NCBI RefSeq assembly: GCF_901875635.1
Contig: NZ_CABFMN010000077.1
Span: 1 to 64,000, forward strand
Reading direction: 5' to 3'
Origin: Xylophilus ampelinus
GTDB lineage: Bacteria; Pseudomonadota; Gammaproteobacteria; Burkholderiales; Burkholderiaceae_C
Length of the DNA stretch: 64,000 nt
Each line of letters begins with the position of its first letter. The first letter of the stretch is position 1. This document shows positions 45,245 through 54,679 of this stretch, in pieces. The translations under genes were made by a program, and so were the position numbers. Below the pieces are notes generated by a model. The model was not told the origin of the DNA and ran no database searches. It worked only from the letters and a program-made list of their open reading frames with translations.

Positions 45245-46594
45245 TCAACGTTTATGCGCCGCCATCCACTCCTCGAGGTAGTGGATGTTGGTGCCGCCGG
45301 CCATGAACTTCGAGTCGACCATCAGCTCGCGGTGCAGCGGGATATTGGTCAGGATGCCCTCGACCACCGTCTCGTTGAGCGCCGTGCGCATGCGCGCCAT
45401 GGCCTGCTCGCGCGTGTCGCCGTAGACGATGATCTTGCCGATCATCGAGTCGTAGTTCGGCGGCACGAAGTAGTTCGTGTACGCATGCGAATCCACGCGC
45501 ACGCCGGGGCCGCCCGGCGAGTGCCACATCGTGATGCGGCCCGGCGAAGGCGTGAACTTGTATGGGTCTTCCGCGTTGATGCGGCACTCGATCGCGTGGC
45601 CGCGCATCTCGATCTGGCGCTGGGTGAAGGGCAGGCGCTCGCCGGCCGCCACCATGATCTGCGTCTTCACGATGTCGATGCCGGTGGTGAACTCGGTCAC
45701 GGGGTGCTCCACCTGCACGCGCGTGTTCATCTCGATGAAATAGAACTCGCCGTTCTCGTAGAGGAACTCGAAAGTGCCCGCGCCGCGGTAGCCGATCTTC
45801 TTGCAGGCCGCCGCGCAGCGCTCGCCGATTTTCTCGATCAGCTTGCGTGGGATACCCGGTGCAGGCGACTCCTCGATCACCTTCTGGTGGCGGCGCTGCA
45901 TGGAGCAGTCGCGCTCGCCCAGGTAGACGGCGTTCTTGTGCTTGTCCGCGAGGACCTGGATCTCGATGTGGCGCGGGTTCTGGAGGAACTTCTCCATGTA
46001 CACGGCCGGATTGTTGAAGGCCGCGGCCGCTTCGGCCTTGGTCATCTGGATCGCATTGATCAGTGCCGCTTCGGTGTGCACCACGCGCATGCCGCGGCCG
46101 CCGCCACCGCCTGCGGCCTTGATGATGACCGGATAGCCGATGGCCTTGGCAATGCGCTTGTTCGCAGCCGCATCGTCGGACAGCTCGCCGTCCGAGCCGG
46201 GCACGCAGGGCACGCCGGCCTTGAGCATGGTCTGCTTGGCCGACACCTTGTCGCCCATGATGCGGATCGACTCGGGCGTGGGGCCGATGAACTGGAAGCC
46301 GCTCTGCTCCACCCGCTCGGCGAAGTTGGCGTTCTCGCTCAGGAAGCCATAGCCGGGGTGGATGGCCTCGGCATCAGTCACTTCGGCCGCCGAGATGATG
46401 GCCGGCATGTTCAGGTAGCTCTGCCCCGACGGCGCCGGCCCGATGCAGACGGCCTCGTCAGCCAGCTTCACGTACTTGGCTTCGCGGTCGGCCTCGGAAT
46501 AGACCATCACCGCCTTGACGCCCAACTCGGCGCACGCCCGCTGAATGCGCAGGGCGATCTCGCCGCGGTTGGCGACCAGGATCTTCTTAAACAT
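45245..46594 (-). CDS. accC: Acetyl-CoA carboxylase, biotin carboxylase subunit
   Basis: 449 residues. ATP-grasp enzyme with [20 protein letters not shown], the glycine loop [60 protein letters not shown]. It carboxylates biotin on AccB with bicarbonate and ATP for fatty acid synthesis. Upstream, after 125 bp, comes accB; the gap holds a mini-ORF that repeats the first nine accC codons and whose stop overlaps codons 2-3 of accC. Confidence 0.97.
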   Translation of the reverse strand: MFKKILVANRGEIALRIQRACAELGVKAVMVYSEADREAKYVKLADEAVCIGPAPSGQSYLNMPAIISAAEVTDAEAIHPGYGFLSENANFAERVEQSGFQFIGPTPESIRIMGDKVSAKQTMLKAGVPCVPGSDGELSDDAAANKRIAKAIGYPVIIKAAGGGGGRGMRVVHTEAALINAIQMTKAEAAAAFNNPAVYMEKFLQNPRHIEIQVLADKHKNAVYLGERDCSMQRRHQKVIEESPAPGIPRKLIEKIGERCAAACKKIGYRGAGTFEFLYENGEFYFIEMNTRVQVEHPVTEFTTGIDIVKTQIMVAAGERLPFTQRQIEMRGHAIECRINAEDPYKFTPSPGRITMWHSPGGPGVRVDSHAYTNYFVPPNYDSMIGKIIVYGDTREQAMARMRTALNETVVEGILTNIPLHRELMVDSKFMAGGTNIHYLEEWMAAHKR

Positions 46595-46712
46595 CACATC
46601 CCCCGCGGCTCGATCGCCCGCACGCTGCGCGTGCCAGTGCAATGTGCCGGCCTGCGGCCGTCCGCGCCACGGCGCGAGCGCCGCCATTGGCAACCAGAAT
46701 CTTCTTGAACAT
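46587..46712 (-). CDS. 41-residue mini-ORF duplicating the start of accC
   Basis: It starts ATG 46712, seven bases after the accB stop. It reads MFKKILVAN, identical to the first nine residues of AccC, then [18 protein letters not shown] and further unrelated residues, and stops at TAA 46589-46587 inside accC codons 2-3. The 27-bp segments 46686-46712 and 46568-46594 match at 23 positions; all four differences are silent third-position changes. It may be a translated coupling ORF, a fossil tandem duplication, or direct repeats left by a small insertion. The intervening DNA contains several short palindromes. Confidence 0.55.
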   Translation of the reverse strand: MFKKILVANGGARAVARTAAGRHIALARAACGRSSRGGCDV

Positions 46713-46719
46713 CAAGAAC

Positions 46720-47181
46720 TCACTCGATGATGAACAGCGGCTGGCCGTACTCGACCGCCTGGCCGTTATCGCCGAGGATCTTGGTCACGGTGCCGGACTT
46801 GTCGGCCTCGATCTCGTTGAGGATCTTCATCGCCTCGATGATGCAGAGCGTGTCGCCCTCCTTCACCTGGGCGCCGACTTCGACGAAGGCCGGCGCGCCC
46901 GGGCTGGCAGAGCGGTAGAAGGTGCCGACCATCGGCGACTTGACGACGTGACCCGTGGGCTCGGCGGCCGGAGCGGCGGCAGCCGGTGCCGCAGGGGCGG
47001 TGGCCGTCGCTGCCGCAGGGCCGGCAGCGGGCGCAGCACCCAGAGCCTGCACGTACTGCACGGGCGCTGCTTCGCCACCCTTGACGATGCGGACCTTGCC
47101 TTCGGCTTCGGTGATCTCGAGTTCGGAAATATTGGATTCAGACACCAGGTCGATCAGTGTCTTGAGTTTGCGCAGATCCAT
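46720..47181 (-). CDS. accB: Biotin carboxyl carrier protein of acetyl-CoA carboxylase
   Basis: 153 residues. [23 protein letters not shown] at the start, an Ala/Pro linker (about 55-75), then the biotinyl domain with the [14 protein letters not shown] site; Lys in EAMKI carries biotin. The ribosome binding site CTGGAGG is strong. A TAGAAT promoter lies about 100 bp upstream, inside the 3' end of the TlpA gene. Confidence 0.96.
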   Translation of the reverse strand: MDLRKLKTLIDLVSESNISELEITEAEGKVRIVKGGEAAPVQYVQALGAAPAAGPAAATATAPAAPAAAAPAAEPTGHVVKSPMVGTFYRSASPGAPAFVEVGAQVKEGDTLCIIEAMKILNEIEADKSGTVTKILGDNGQAVEYGQPLFIIE

Positions 47182-47280
47182 GGTCCTCCAGCGCGCCGGC
47201 TTTGCCGGTCAATCGGTTTCAACTCACCTGAAAATCGGCTTATTGCGGCGTTCTAACGCCATCGCCGATGAGAGCGCCGG

Positions 47281-47286
47281 ATTCTA
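47281..47286 (-). promoter_or_regulatory. Probable -10 of accB
   Basis: TAGAAT on the minus strand at the end of the tlpA-like gene, giving a leader of about 94 bases. A small hairpin (GGCG, TTAGAA, CGCC; 47247-47260) sits inside that leader. Confidence 0.4.
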
Positions 47287-47826
47287 TCCGTGAACTTGTC
47301 CACGCCGCCAGGCATCGAGGTCGGCGGGCTCGAGCTTGCCCATTTTACGTGCGAGGACCACGCCCTCCCGGTCGAGCACCAACGTGAACGGCAGGCCACC
47401 GCTGGTGTTGCCGAGCCGCTTGACGAGGTCGGTGCCTTGGAGCCCCGCCATTCCATTCGGAAAGCTGACCGGCGTCCGCTCCAGGAATTTGCGCACCGCA
47501 CTGGGCTGATCGATGGCCAATCCCGCCACTTGCCATCCATTGGATGCTTGTTCGCGAAAGAAGCGATCGAGCATCGGCAGTTCTTCCACGCAGGGCGGGC
47601 ACCAGGTCGCCCAGAAGTTGAGCAGCAGCGGCTTGCCCTTGAGGCTCGCGAGTTCCAGCTGCCCGCCCTCCGGTCGATCGAAAGCCTGACCCCAGAAGGC
47701 GGCATCCAGCGTCTCGCCGCCCGCATTGCCCGCCAGTCCATGGCGCCACCAGGCACCTGCAGCACCGGCCGCCGCAGCCGCCACGGCGACACCACCGAAC
47801 AGCCAGTTTCGTCGCGAAGAATTCAT
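47284..47826 (-). CDS. TlpA-type thiol-disulfide oxidoreductase
   Basis: 180 residues. N-terminal twin-arginine-like or single-helix anchor (SRRNWLFGGVAVAAAAAG), then a thioredoxin fold with NFWATWCPPCVEELP and the cis-Pro in GLPFTLVLD. Such proteins reduce disulfides in the periplasm, often for cytochrome c maturation. The SRRNWLFG start resembles a Tat signal but lacks a clear consensus. It lies 7 bp from the next upstream gene (47834-48418), so both share a transcript. Confidence 0.88.
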   Translation of the reverse strand: MNSSRRNWLFGGVAVAAAAAGAAGAWWRHGLAGNAGGETLDAAFWGQAFDRPEGGQLELASLKGKPLLLNFWATWCPPCVEELPMLDRFFREQASNGWQVAGLAIDQPSAVRKFLERTPVSFPNGMAGLQGTDLVKRLGNTSGGLPFTLVLDREGVVLARKMGKLEPADLDAWRRGQVHG

Positions 47827-47833
47827 GGTCGCC

Positions 47834-48418
47834 TCAACCTGCCAGCAAGCGCCGGACCGCCGCCAGGTCGCCGCGCGGCACCCGGCCCTGCGTGTCCGGA
47901 CGCAGCGCGCCGCGTAAATCGTCCAAGTCGTAAATCAGCAAATGGACACCCACTTCGGTGCCGAGCGCCCGGCTGCGGGCATGCACGCTCAGCGCCTCGA
48001 CCTGCTCGCCGTGGAAGCCCGTGACCAGGCGCGGCTCGTAATCCACATGATGGTCGATCAGGGCGATCTCGGCGGACTTCGGGTCGTCGCAGAAAAGCTG
48101 GATGTAGATATCGGACAACCGCGTCGCCGTGCCGTGCCACACCGCTCCGCCCAGGTAGGGCCGGAAGGCGGCCATGTGCTCCATCCATTCGAGCGCCAGC
48201 GCCCGCAAGGCCTGCAGCTCGGCCGGCTGAGTGTCGGCGCAGAACAGCTGGATGTAGTCGCGCACCTCGGCTTCGACCTCGTCGTTGTTCGGCAGCGCCG
48301 TGCGCGCGGGCAGCCCGAGGTCGCGCACCGCGCGCCGCTTGGCCGCGCCGTACTCCAGCCCTTCCTCGACGATGAGGCGGGCGGCCGCTGCGGCGATTTC
48401 GCGCTTGCCGGTGTCCAT
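47834..48418 (-). CDS. Conserved hypothetical protein (194 residues)
   Basis: No established family recognised with certainty. It starts MDTGKREIAAAAARLIVEEG with a helical N-terminus. Later it has GGAVWHGTATRLSDIYIQLF followed by DDPKSAEIALIDHHVDY, a G-S-acidic pattern that recalls a minimal nucleotidyltransferase core. It is read toward the TlpA gene with a 7-bp gap, and divergent from mpl with start codons 69 bp apart. CACAAT ends six bases before the ATG. The soluble protein has no signal peptide. Confidence 0.7.
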   Translation of the reverse strand: MDTGKREIAAAAARLIVEEGLEYGAAKRRAVRDLGLPARTALPNNDEVEAEVRDYIQLFCADTQPAELQALRALALEWMEHMAAFRPYLGGAVWHGTATRLSDIYIQLFCDDPKSAEIALIDHHVDYEPRLVTGFHGEQVEALSVHARSRALGTEVGVHLLIYDLDDLRGALRPDTQGRVPRGDLAAVRRLLAG

Positions 48419-48424
48419 CGGGCC

Positions 48425-48430
48425 ATTGTG
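48425..48430 (-). promoter_or_regulatory. -10 hexamer next to the 194-residue protein
   Basis: CACAAT on the minus strand, six bases before ATG 48418. Confidence 0.4.
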
Positions 48431-48474
48431 CCCGCAGTGCCGTTTTTCGCGCCGATCGCCCCGTGGCGCGTCCC

Positions 48475-48480
48475 TAGAAT
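48475..48480 (+). promoter_or_regulatory. -10 hexamer next to the mpl start
   Basis: TAGAAT, six bases before ATG 48487, with no Shine-Dalgarno between. The divergent neighbour shows the same arrangement. Confidence 0.5.
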
Positions 48481-48486
48481 CGGTCG

Positions 48487-49896
48487 ATGCACATTCATAT
48501 CCTGGGCATCTGCGGCACCTTCATGGGCGGGCTGGCCGCCCTGGCGCGCGAGGCCGGGCACCGCGTGACCGGCTGCGACGCCGGCGTCTACCCGCCGATG
48601 AGCGACCAGTTGCGTGCGCTCGGCATCGAACTGATCGAAGGCTACGACGCCGGCCAGTTGGCGCTGAAGCCCGACATGTACGTGATCGGCAATGTGGTCT
48701 CCCGCGCGCGCCTGGCCGACGGCGCCCCCAAGTTCCCGTTGATGGAAGCCATCCTCGACGCCGGTGCGCCCTACACCAGCGGCCCGCAGTGGCTGGCCGA
48801 GCATGTGCTGCAGGGCCGCCACGTGCTGGCCGTGGCCGGCACGCACGGCAAGACCACGACGACCTCGATGCTGGCCTGGGTGCTGGAGCAGGCCAGGCAG
48901 CAACCGGGCTTCCTCGTCGGAGGCGTGCCGCTCGACTTCGGGGTTTCGGCCCGTTTAGGTACAGGCAATGCCTTCGTGATTGAGGCGGACGAATACGACA
49001 CCGCTTTCTTCGACAAACGCAGCAAGTTTGTCCACTACCGACCGCGCACGGCGATCCTGAACAACCTGGAGTTCGACCACGCGGACATCTTCGACGACCT
49101 GGCTGCCATCGAGCGCCAGTTCCATCACCTCGTGCGCACCGTGCCCGCCACCGGCCGGCTGGTCGTCAACGCCGAGGAAGACAGCCTGAAGCGCGTGCTG
49201 GCCAAGGGCTGCTGGAGCCCGGTGGCCAGCTTCGGCGCCGCCGACAGCGATGCGCGGTGGCAGGTCGAGGGTGCGCAGCACGCCTTCGACGTGCTGCGCG
49301 ACGGCCGCGTGGTGGGCCGCATCCAGTGGGCACTGACCGGTGAGCACAACCAGCTCAACGCGCTCGCCGCCATTGCTGCCGCCGAGCATGTGGGCGTCGC
49401 CCCGGCCGACGCGGCGCGAGCGCTGAGCACCTTCCGCAACGTGCGCCGGCGCATGGAAGTGCGCGGCGAGGTCGTGTCCTCAGAGGGTCCGCCCGTCACG
49501 GTGTATGACGATTTCGCGCACCACCCGACCGCCATCCGCACCACGCTCGACGGCCTGCGCCGTCGCCTGGATGCCCAGGGCCGGCAGGCCGAGCGCATCC
49601 TGGCCGTGTTCGAGCCGCGCAGCAACACCATGAAGCTCGGCACCATGGCGGCCCAGTTGCCCGGCAGCCTCGACGATGCCGAACTGGCCTTCTGCCACAC
49701 GGCCGGGCTGGACTGGGACGCCGCTGCCGCCCTCGCGCCGATGGGCCAGCGCGCACGTACCGCCGGTGACATCGACACGCTGGTGGCGCAGGTGATCGCA
49801 GTGGCCCAGTCCGGCGACCACATCGTGTGCATGAGCAACGGCGGCTTCGGCGGCGTGCACGACAAGCTGCTCGCCGCCCTGCGCGCCGGCCGCTGA
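48487..49896 (+). CDS. mpl: UDP-MurNAc:L-Ala-gamma-D-Glu-meso-DAP ligase
   Basis: 469 residues. N-terminal MHIHILGICGTFMGGLAALA as in Mpl/MurC, ATP loop VAGTHGKTTTTSMLAWVLE, central EADEYDTAFFDKRSKFVHYRP (the DEYD form marks Mpl), NNLEFDHADIF, and C-terminal VYDDFAHHPTAIRTTL. Mpl reattaches recycled tripeptide to UDP-MurNAc in the cytosol. It works in the same recycling path as AmpD (35687). Confidence 0.95.
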   Translation: MHIHILGICGTFMGGLAALAREAGHRVTGCDAGVYPPMSDQLRALGIELIEGYDAGQLALKPDMYVIGNVVSRARLADGAPKFPLMEAILDAGAPYTSGPQWLAEHVLQGRHVLAVAGTHGKTTTTSMLAWVLEQARQQPGFLVGGVPLDFGVSARLGTGNAFVIEADEYDTAFFDKRSKFVHYRPRTAILNNLEFDHADIFDDLAAIERQFHHLVRTVPATGRLVVNAEEDSLKRVLAKGCWSPVASFGAADSDARWQVEGAQHAFDVLRDGRVVGRIQWALTGEHNQLNALAAIAAAEHVGVAPADAARALSTFRNVRRRMEVRGEVVSSEGPPVTVYDDFAHHPTAIRTTLDGLRRRLDAQGRQAERILAVFEPRSNTMKLGTMAAQLPGSLDDAELAFCHTAGLDWDAAAALAPMGQRARTAGDIDTLVAQVIAVAQSGDHIVCMSNGGFGGVHDKLLAALRAGR

Positions 49897-49907
49897 GGGC
49901 TCCGCAC

Positions 49908-50408
49908 ATGCGCGCCCGCCAGCTCATCGACTCCCTCGGCCTGCAGCCGCACCCCGAAGGCGGCTGGTTCCGCGAAGTGTTCCGCTCCGGCGCCCAGGTG
50001 GGCTGCAGCGACGGTCGGCCGCCACGCGCCGCCCTGACCAGCATCTACTTCCTGCTCGAGGCGGGCCAGCACTCACGCTGGCACCGCGTGCGTTCCGACG
50101 AGTTGTGGGTGCACGTCGAAGGCGTGCCACTCACGCTGTGGGCCTGCGACGCCGCCCTGCGCACCGCGCCTTCGCATGTGCGCCTGGGGCCGGTCGATGC
50201 CCATGGCACGCGGCCGCAGCATGTGATCCCGGCCGGCCAATGGCAGGCGGCGGAACCGGTCACGGCGCATGCGAGCGGCGACTTCAGCCTGGTCGCCTGC
50301 GCCGTGGCGCCGGGCTTCGACTTCGCCGACTTCACGCTCATGGCACCGGACGGCGACGAGGCGGCCGCTTTGCGCCACCACTGGCACGAGCTGGCCCGCT
50401 TCATCTGA
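49908..50408 (+). CDS. Cupin, DUF985 family
   Basis: 166 residues from ATG 49908. Start RQLIDSLGLQPHPEGGWFREV is the DUF985 signature, followed by TSIYFLLEAGQHSRWHRVRSDELW and a late AVAPGFDFADFTL. It is a small double-stranded beta-helix; the yeast relative binds a small ligand but no reaction is established. It lies 11 bp after mpl and is probably co-transcribed. Confidence 0.85.
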   Translation: MRARQLIDSLGLQPHPEGGWFREVFRSGAQVGCSDGRPPRAALTSIYFLLEAGQHSRWHRVRSDELWVHVEGVPLTLWACDAALRTAPSHVRLGPVDAHGTRPQHVIPAGQWQAAEPVTAHASGDFSLVACAVAPGFDFADFTLMAPDGDEAAALRHHWHELARFI

Positions 50409-50425
50409 CCGAAGCGAGTCAGCGC

Positions 50426-50487
50426 GCTATCGATTTCATAGCTGCTTGCGCCCGCCGGACGGGCGCTGCAGCCACTTTTGGCTTGAG
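50426..50487 (+). repeat. Dispersed ~60-bp element (copy 5), intergenic
   Basis: The most complete copy: GCTATCGATTTCATAGCTGC, TTGCGCCCGCCGGACGGGCG, CTGCAGCCACTTTTGGCTTG. It is bounded by the cupin on one side and ends 2 bp before the aroG stop codon (minus strand). CGCCCG/CGGGCG inside forms a short stem. Confidence 0.7.
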
Positions 50488-50489
50488 AC

Positions 50490-51614
50490 TCAGCCGCGGC
50501 GCTGCTTGATCGCCTGCGACAGCGTCTCCAGCAAGCCCACCGAATCGTCCCAGCCCAGGCAGGCGTCGGTGATGCTCTGCCCGTAGGTCAGCGCGTCGAT
50601 GCGGTCCTTGCCGGGCGTGAACTTCTGGGCGCCGGCCTGCAGATGGCTCTCGACCATCACGCCGAAGACGCTGCGGCTGCCGCTGGCGATCTGGCCCGCG
50701 ATGTCCCTGGCCACATCGACCTGCTTCTGGTGCTGCTTGCTGCTGTTGGCATGGCTGCAGTCGACCATCAGCGTGGGCGGCAGCTTGGCCGCCTCCAGGT
50801 CGGCGCAGGCCGCGGCCACGCTGGCCGCGTCGTAGTTGGGCGCCTTGCCGCCGCGCAGGATCACGTGGCAGTCCCTGTTGCCCTTGGTCTGCACGATGGC
50901 GACCTGCCCGTTCTTGTGCACCGACAGGAAATGGTGGCCGCGCGCCGCCGCCTGGATCGCGTCGGTGGCGATGCGGATGTTGCCGTCGGTGCCGTTCTTG
51001 AAGCCGATGGGCGCCGACAGGCCCGAGGCCAGTTCGCGGTGCACCTGGCTCTCGGTGGTGCGCGCGCCGATGGCGCCCCAGGCGATCAGGTCGCCGATGT
51101 ACTGCGGCGAGATCACGTCGAGGAACTCGCTGCCCGCCGGCAGGCCCAGGCGATTGATGTCGATCAGCAACTGGCGCGCGATGCGCAGGCCCTCGTCGAT
51201 GCGGTAGCTCTCGTCAAGGTAGGGGTCGTTGATCAGGCCCTTCCAGCCCACCGTCGTGCGCGGTTTCTCGAAGTACACGCGCATCACGATCTCCAGCGTG
51301 TCGGCGTATTTCTCGCGCTCGGCCTTCAGGCGCCGCGCGTAGTCCAGCGCGGCGGCCGGGTCGTGGATGGAGCAGGGGCCCATCACCACCAGCAGCCGGT
51401 CGTCCTTGCCGGCCATGATGTTGTGGATGGCGTGGCGGGTCTGGCCGATCAGCCGTTCCACCGGCGTGCCGCCGATGGGGAAGAAGCGGATGAGGTGTTC
51501 GGGCGGAGGAAGCACGTTGATGTCCTTGATGCGCTGGTCGTCGGTCTGGCTGGTCTTCTCGACGGGTTGCGCATACCAGGATTCGCTGGTGCCGGGGGTG
51601 GCTTTGGGGCTCAT
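50490..51614 (-). CDS. aroG: 3-deoxy-7-phosphoheptulonate (DAHP) synthase, class I
   Basis: 374 residues from ATG 51614 with AGAGGAAG upstream. Motifs: VVMGPCSIHDPAAALDYARRL, KPRTTVGWKGLINDP, GARTTESQVHRELASGLSAPIGFKNGTDGN, DCSHANSSKQHQKQ, VMVESHL. It joins PEP and erythrose 4-phosphate at the head of the aromatic pathway. aroE, a later step, is at 58271. The 5' leader holds an aromatic leader peptide and a terminator, so expression is probably attenuated by charged Phe, Tyr and Trp tRNAs. Confidence 0.96.
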   Translation of the reverse strand: MSPKATPGTSESWYAQPVEKTSQTDDQRIKDINVLPPPEHLIRFFPIGGTPVERLIGQTRHAIHNIMAGKDDRLLVVMGPCSIHDPAAALDYARRLKAEREKYADTLEIVMRVYFEKPRTTVGWKGLINDPYLDESYRIDEGLRIARQLLIDINRLGLPAGSEFLDVISPQYIGDLIAWGAIGARTTESQVHRELASGLSAPIGFKNGTDGNIRIATDAIQAAARGHHFLSVHKNGQVAIVQTKGNRDCHVILRGGKAPNYDAASVAAACADLEAAKLPPTLMVDCSHANSSKQHQKQVDVARDIAGQIASGSRSVFGVMVESHLQAGAQKFTPGKDRIDALTYGQSITDACLGWDDSVGLLETLSQAIKQRRG

Positions 51615-51664
51615 GCTCGTTCTTCCTCTGGGTTGTTGTGGCGGGTGATTTCGGGGCGGCCAAG

Positions 51665-51696
51665 AAAAAACCGCCGGGGCTTTCGCACCGGCGGTT
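51665..51696 (-). terminator. Attenuator terminator in the aroG leader
   Basis: On the minus strand AACCGCCGG pairs with CCGGCGGTT across a ten-base loop and is followed by TTTT. It lies between the leader peptide and aroG. The 5' arm can instead pair with CCGGCGG (51741-51747) inside the leader-peptide frame, a plausible antiterminator. Confidence 0.8.
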
Positions 51697-51721
51697 CTCG
51701 AGGGGTTCGGTCTGTCTGCTG

Positions 51722-51796
51722 TTACGCGCGCGCCACTCGTCCGCCGGAATCCGGGAACCAAAAGTAGGCAAAGTAAAAAGAGCGCGAGGCAGGCAT
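51722..51796 (-). CDS. Aromatic-rich leader peptide of aroG
   Basis: 24 residues starting MPASRSFYFAYFWFPDSG, stop TAA. It has four Phe, two Tyr and one Trp within nine residues (FYFAYFWF), exactly the residues that DAHP synthase pathways make. No Shine-Dalgarno is seen; TAGAGT ends eight bases before the ATG. An in-frame ATG 36 bases upstream is possible but would lie ahead of that -10. Confidence 0.8.
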   Translation of the reverse strand: MPASRSFYFAYFWFPDSGGRVARA

Positions 51797-51804
51797 GGGG
51801 CGAG

Positions 51805-51810
51805 ACTCTA
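51805..51810 (-). promoter_or_regulatory. -10 hexamer of the aroG leader
   Basis: TAGAGT on the minus strand preceded by TGC, an extended -10. It is eight bases before the leader peptide ATG. No good -35. Confidence 0.45.
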
Positions 51811-51860
51811 GCACAGGGTTTTCGAAGCGCATGTCGCCAATTCGCATCAAGCGTCGCGGC

Positions 51861-53321
<1,461 letters not shown>

Positions 53322-53327
53322 GAAAAG

Positions 53328-53333
53328 ATTATC
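53328..53333 (-). promoter_or_regulatory. -10 hexamer next to the tldD start
   Basis: GATAAT on the minus strand, six bases before ATG 53321. Confidence 0.5.
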
Positions 53334-53419
53334 AGCCTCCCGGCTTTTCACTTCGCTGCGCTGCGTGTAATTCGCCACCTCCCGAGGAGGGGACCTGCCT
53401 GCGGCGCGGCGAACTGCCC

Positions 53420-54574
53420 TCAGGTCTGGACAAGCCGCTTGGCGCGCGAGATCGACATCAGGATGCCCAGCCCCAGGCCCAGCGTCACCATGGCCGTGCC
53501 GCCGTAGCTGACGAAGGGCAGCGGCACGCCCACCACCGGCAGGATGCCGCTGACCATGCCCATGTTCACGAAGGCGTAGGTGAAGAAGATCATCGACACC
53601 GCGCCGGCCAGGAGGCGCGAGAACAATGTCGGGGCGTCGAGCGCGATCATCAGCCCGCGGAAGACCAGGAACAGGAACGAGAAGATCAGGAACAGGTTGC
53701 CCGCGAGCCCGAACTCCTCGGAGTAGGCGGCGAAGATGAAGTCTGTGGTGCGCTCGGGGATGAACTCGAGGTGCGTCTGCGTGCCCTGCATGAAGCCCTT
53801 GCCGCCGACGCCGCCGGAGCCGATGGCGATCATGCCCTGGATGATGTGGAAGCCCTTGCCGAGCGGGTCCTTGGTGGGGTCGAGCAGCGTGCACACGCGC
53901 TGCTTCTGGTAGTCATGCAGCACGCGCCAATCCACGCCGTCGGCGCAGAGCCTGGACTCGAAACCCACGATCAGCGACACCGCCACCACGCCGAGGATCA
54001 CCGGCGGCACGATCAGCTTCCAGGGCAGCCCGGCGAAGAAGATCACCGCCAGCCCCGCGGCCAGCACCAGCAGCGAGGTGCCCAGGTCGGGCTGCTTCAT
54101 GATCAGTCCCACTGGTATCGCGAGCAGGATGAAGGACACGATGAAGTCCAGCGGCCGCAATTGCCCTTCTCGCCGCTGGAACCACCAGGCCAGCATCAGC
54201 GGCATGGCGATCTTCAGGATCTCGCTGGGCTGGATCACCATGCCGACGTTGATCCAGCGCTTGGCCCCCTTCTTGGTGATGCCGAACAGCAGCACGGCGA
54301 TCAACAGCCCGACCCCGAACAGGTACAGCGGCACCGCCAGGCGCATGAGCCGCTGCGGCGGGATCTGCGCCACCACGAACATGATGAAGCCGGCCAGCAG
54401 CATGTTGCGGCCGTGGTCGAGGAAGCGGGTGCCGTGGTCGTAGCCGGACGAGTACATCGTCACCAGCCCGGCGCAGCACAGCAGGAAGACGGCGAAGGCC
54501 AGGAAGCCGTCGAAGCCCTGGAAGACGGGCAGGAGGCGCCGCGCGAGCGAGGGCTGCTGGAAGACCGCTGACAT
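53420..54574 (-). CDS. mrdB: Rod-shape SEDS glycosyltransferase RodA
   Basis: 384 residues with about ten membrane helices. SEDS marks: MYSSGYDHGTRFLDHGRNM near the start, KRWINVGMVIQPSEILKIAMPLMLAWW, KQPDLGTSLLVLAAGLAV (catalytic Asp region), FIPERTTDFIFAAYSEEFG and the end PVVGVPLPFVSYGGTAMVT. It polymerises lipid II for side-wall growth with its penicillin-binding partner. mreBCD and mrdA are not seen here. GATAAT lies 11 bases before the start. Confidence 0.95.
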   Translation of the reverse strand: MSAVFQQPSLARRLLPVFQGFDGFLAFAVFLLCCAGLVTMYSSGYDHGTRFLDHGRNMLLAGFIMFVVAQIPPQRLMRLAVPLYLFGVGLLIAVLLFGITKKGAKRWINVGMVIQPSEILKIAMPLMLAWWFQRREGQLRPLDFIVSFILLAIPVGLIMKQPDLGTSLLVLAAGLAVIFFAGLPWKLIVPPVILGVVAVSLIVGFESRLCADGVDWRVLHDYQKQRVCTLLDPTKDPLGKGFHIIQGMIAIGSGGVGGKGFMQGTQTHLEFIPERTTDFIFAAYSEEFGLAGNLFLIFSFLFLVFRGLMIALDAPTLFSRLLAGAVSMIFFTYAFVNMGMVSGILPVVGVPLPFVSYGGTAMVTLGLGLGILMSISRAKRLVQT

Positions 54575-54585
54575 GATGGGCCGGG

Positions 54586-54591
54586 ATTATC
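54586..54591 (-). promoter_or_regulatory. Probable -10 of rodA
   Basis: GATAAT on the minus strand, eleven bases before ATG 54574, leaving a leader of at most about five bases. Confidence 0.4.
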
Positions 54592-54679
54592 GGCGCCCGG
54601 CGCACGCACCGCTGGCCCGGCCGGGTTCTGCGCGGGACAATGGCCACGCGCGCGGCGATGTCCGCCGACCGGCCCCACC

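Noticed and set aside
45245..46693. accC starting further upstream to give a longer N-terminus
   Set aside because: The extension crosses the mini-ORF region in another frame and is Arg/Ala-rich noise; [12 protein letters not shown] is the standard AccC start.
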